A stretch of 64,000 nt of DNA from assembly GCF_009208735.1 (NCBI RefSeq), contig NZ_WFLJ01000003.1:62001-126000 (forward strand), in the 5' to 3' direction. This stretch comes from Janthinobacterium rivuli (GTDB lineage Bacteria > Pseudomonadota > Gammaproteobacteria > Burkholderiales > Burkholderiaceae_D). The notes under the pieces are model-generated. The model made no database searches. It was not told where the DNA came from and was given only the letters and a program-made list of their open reading frames with translations. This document shows, one piece after another, positions 62,863 through 64,000 of the stretch. Position numbers and translations under genes: made by a program. Each line of letters starts with the position of its first letter. Within the stretch, counting starts at the first letter, position 1.

Positions 62863-64000
62863 GTGACCACGCAAACTGCATTTCCGACCGTTCCCCTCTT
62901 GATCAACGGCGAGTGGGTGGAATCCCAGACCACCGTCTGGCGCGACGTCGTCAACCCCGCCACGCAGGAAGTATTGGCCCGTGTGCCGTTCGCCACGCCG
63001 GACGAAGTCAACGCCGCCATCGCCTCGGCCCAGCGCGCCTTTAAAACCTGGCGCAAGACGCCGATCGGCGCGCGCGCGCGCATTTTTCTCAAGCTCCAGC
63101 AGCTGATCCGTGAAAACATGGCCGACCTGGCCGCCACCCTGACGATGGAACAGGGCAAGACCCTGCTCGACGCGGAAGGCGACGTCTTCCGCGGCCTGGA
63201 AGTGGTGGAGCACGCTGCCAACATCGGCACCCTGCAGATGGGCGAATACGCGCAAAACGTGGCCGGCGGCGTCGATACCTACAGCGTGATGCAGCCGCTG
63301 GGCGTGTGCGCCGGCATCACCCCGTTCAACTTCCCCGCCATGATCCCGCTGTGGATGTTCCCGATGGCGATCGCCTGCGGCAATACCTTCGTGTTGAAGC
63401 CATCGGAGCAAGATCCGCTGGTGACGGAAAAACTCGTGCGCCTGGCCTTGCAGGCGGGCATTCCGGCCGGCGTGCTGAACGTCATTCACGGCGGCGAAGA
63501 CGTCGTCAACGCCCTGTGCGACCACCCGGACATCAAGGCCATTTCCTTCGTGGGATCGAGCAAAGTGGGTACGCATGTGTACCAGCGCGCCAGCCTGAAC
63601 GGCAAACGCGCGCAATGCATGATGGGCGCCAAGAACCACGCCGTCGTCTTGCCGGACGCCAATAAAGAACAGACTCTGAACCAGCTGTTGGGCGCGGGCT
63701 TCGGCGCGGCCGGCCAGCGCTGCATGGCCGCTTCCGTCGCCGTGCTGGTGGGCGCAGCGCGCGAGTGGCTGCCGGAATTGTCCGCCAAGGCGCAAACCTT
63801 GACGGTGGGCGCGGGCAAGGACAATCCCGACCTGGGCCCGGTCATTTCCTGCGCGGCGAAAGAGCGCGTGCACAGCCTGGTCGCCAGGGGCATCGAGCAG
63901 GGCGCCGTGCTGACCCTGGACGGGCGCGACGTGAAGGTCGACGGCTATCCGAACGGCAACTTCGTGGGACCGACGATTCTTTCGGGCGTGAAACCCGGCA
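62863..64000 (+). CDS. mmsA: CoA-acylating methylmalonate-semialdehyde dehydrogenase, partial
   Basis: The 5' 379 codons of an aldehyde dehydrogenase of the MmsA (CoA-acylating) type are visible; it runs off the window. Motifs: PLLINGEWVESQT, GVCAGITPFNFPAMIPLWMFP, the NAD-binding FVGSSKVG, and the catalytic Cys in GAAGQRCMAAS. The enzyme converts methylmalonate or malonate semialdehyde to propionyl- or acetyl-CoA in valine, inositol or β-alanine breakdown. The start is GTG at 62863 with AGGAGA upstream. A ScfR-type regulator lies divergently, with TTTGCA sites between. Confidence 0.93.
   Translation, partial: MTTQTAFPTVPLLINGEWVESQTTVWRDVVNPATQEVLARVPFATPDEVNAAIASAQRAFKTWRKTPIGARARIFLKLQQLIRENMADLAATLTMEQGKTLLDAEGDVFRGLEVVEHAANIGTLQMGEYAQNVAGGVDTYSVMQPLGVCAGITPFNFPAMIPLWMFPMAIACGNTFVLKPSEQDPLVTEKLVRLALQAGIPAGVLNVIHGGEDVVNALCDHPDIKAISFVGSSKVGTHVYQRASLNGKRAQCMMGAKNHAVVLPDANKEQTLNQLLGAGFGAAGQRCMAASVAVLVGAAREWLPELSAKAQTLTVGAGKDNPDLGPVISCAAKERVHSLVARGIEQGAVLTLDGRDVKVDGYPNGNFVGPTILSGVKPG

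Overview
This is a GC-rich chromosomal window from a Gram-negative betaproteobacterium. It is most like Oxalobacteraceae (Janthinobacterium/Massilia type), judged from gene content and order (lptD-surA-pdxA-rsmA; amgK-murU-pepP-ubiH; split pntA; nudJ-mnmA), the Burkholderiales-type porin, the outer-membrane transport genes and codon use. This taxonomic call is inference from memory of these families; no search was run. Most of the window is ordinary core chromosome, with about fifty genes, one intact insertion sequence, and several intergenic repeats. No rRNA, tRNA, CRISPR or prophage was seen.

Layout. 1-1290: tail of a permease gene, then an AT-rich accessory patch with one small membrane-protein gene and a decayed coding remnant. 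1290-8160: FUSC membrane protein, M14 carboxypeptidase, a small secreted protein and an S46 dipeptidyl-peptidase. 8416-9476: complete IS1595-family element with an 8-bp target duplication, inserted exactly in the T-tract of the terminator of a GlsB/YeaQ-family gene. 9538-11819: GlsB-like protein, two YceI proteins and a cytochrome b561. 12005-13384: purB. 13662-21119: glutathione S-transferase, then a carbohydrate-utilisation locus (LacI regulator, TonB-dependent receptor, amylosucrase/sucrose-hydrolase-type GH13, sugar MFS permease). It matches the Xanthomonas sux sucrose locus in gene types and has two LacI-type operators about 158 bp apart. 21178-26830: iron cluster (bacterioferritin, PKHD hydroxylase, TonB, Bfd, FeoA, FeoB and a Cys-rich FeoB partner) with recognisable Fur boxes. 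26895-32509: small membrane protein, AraC regulator, SDR, GH3/NagZ-type enzyme and FMN glutamate-synthase-like protein. 32733-36932: M48 protease, DUF898 protein, GST, Xni-type nuclease and a receiver-like protein lacking its phosphoacceptor Asp. 37097-42049: mnmA, nudJ and the transhydrogenase pntAa-pntAb-pntB. 42095-47494: PAS-GGDEF cyclase, ubiH, pepP, murU, amgK. 47593-53237: lptD-surA-pdxA-rsmA. 54169-61322: a purine-nucleoside uptake and breakdown operon (LysR regulator, porin, ABC importer, nucleoside hydrolase, adenosine deaminase). 61319-64000: ScfR/RamB-type regulator divergent from a methylmalonate-semialdehyde dehydrogenase gene that runs off the window.

Most unusual signal: three intergenic palindromic elements (10588-10700, 32615-32732, 36925-37069) share terminal inverted repeats of the form ACRCCTGA-N2-AAA-N-C. 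Each abuts or supplies the stop codon of the gene beside it. The last two also share a structured core. They look like a MITE- or REP-like family targeted to gene 3' ends. The two-operator sux-type locus and the terminator-targeted IS are the next most interesting observations.
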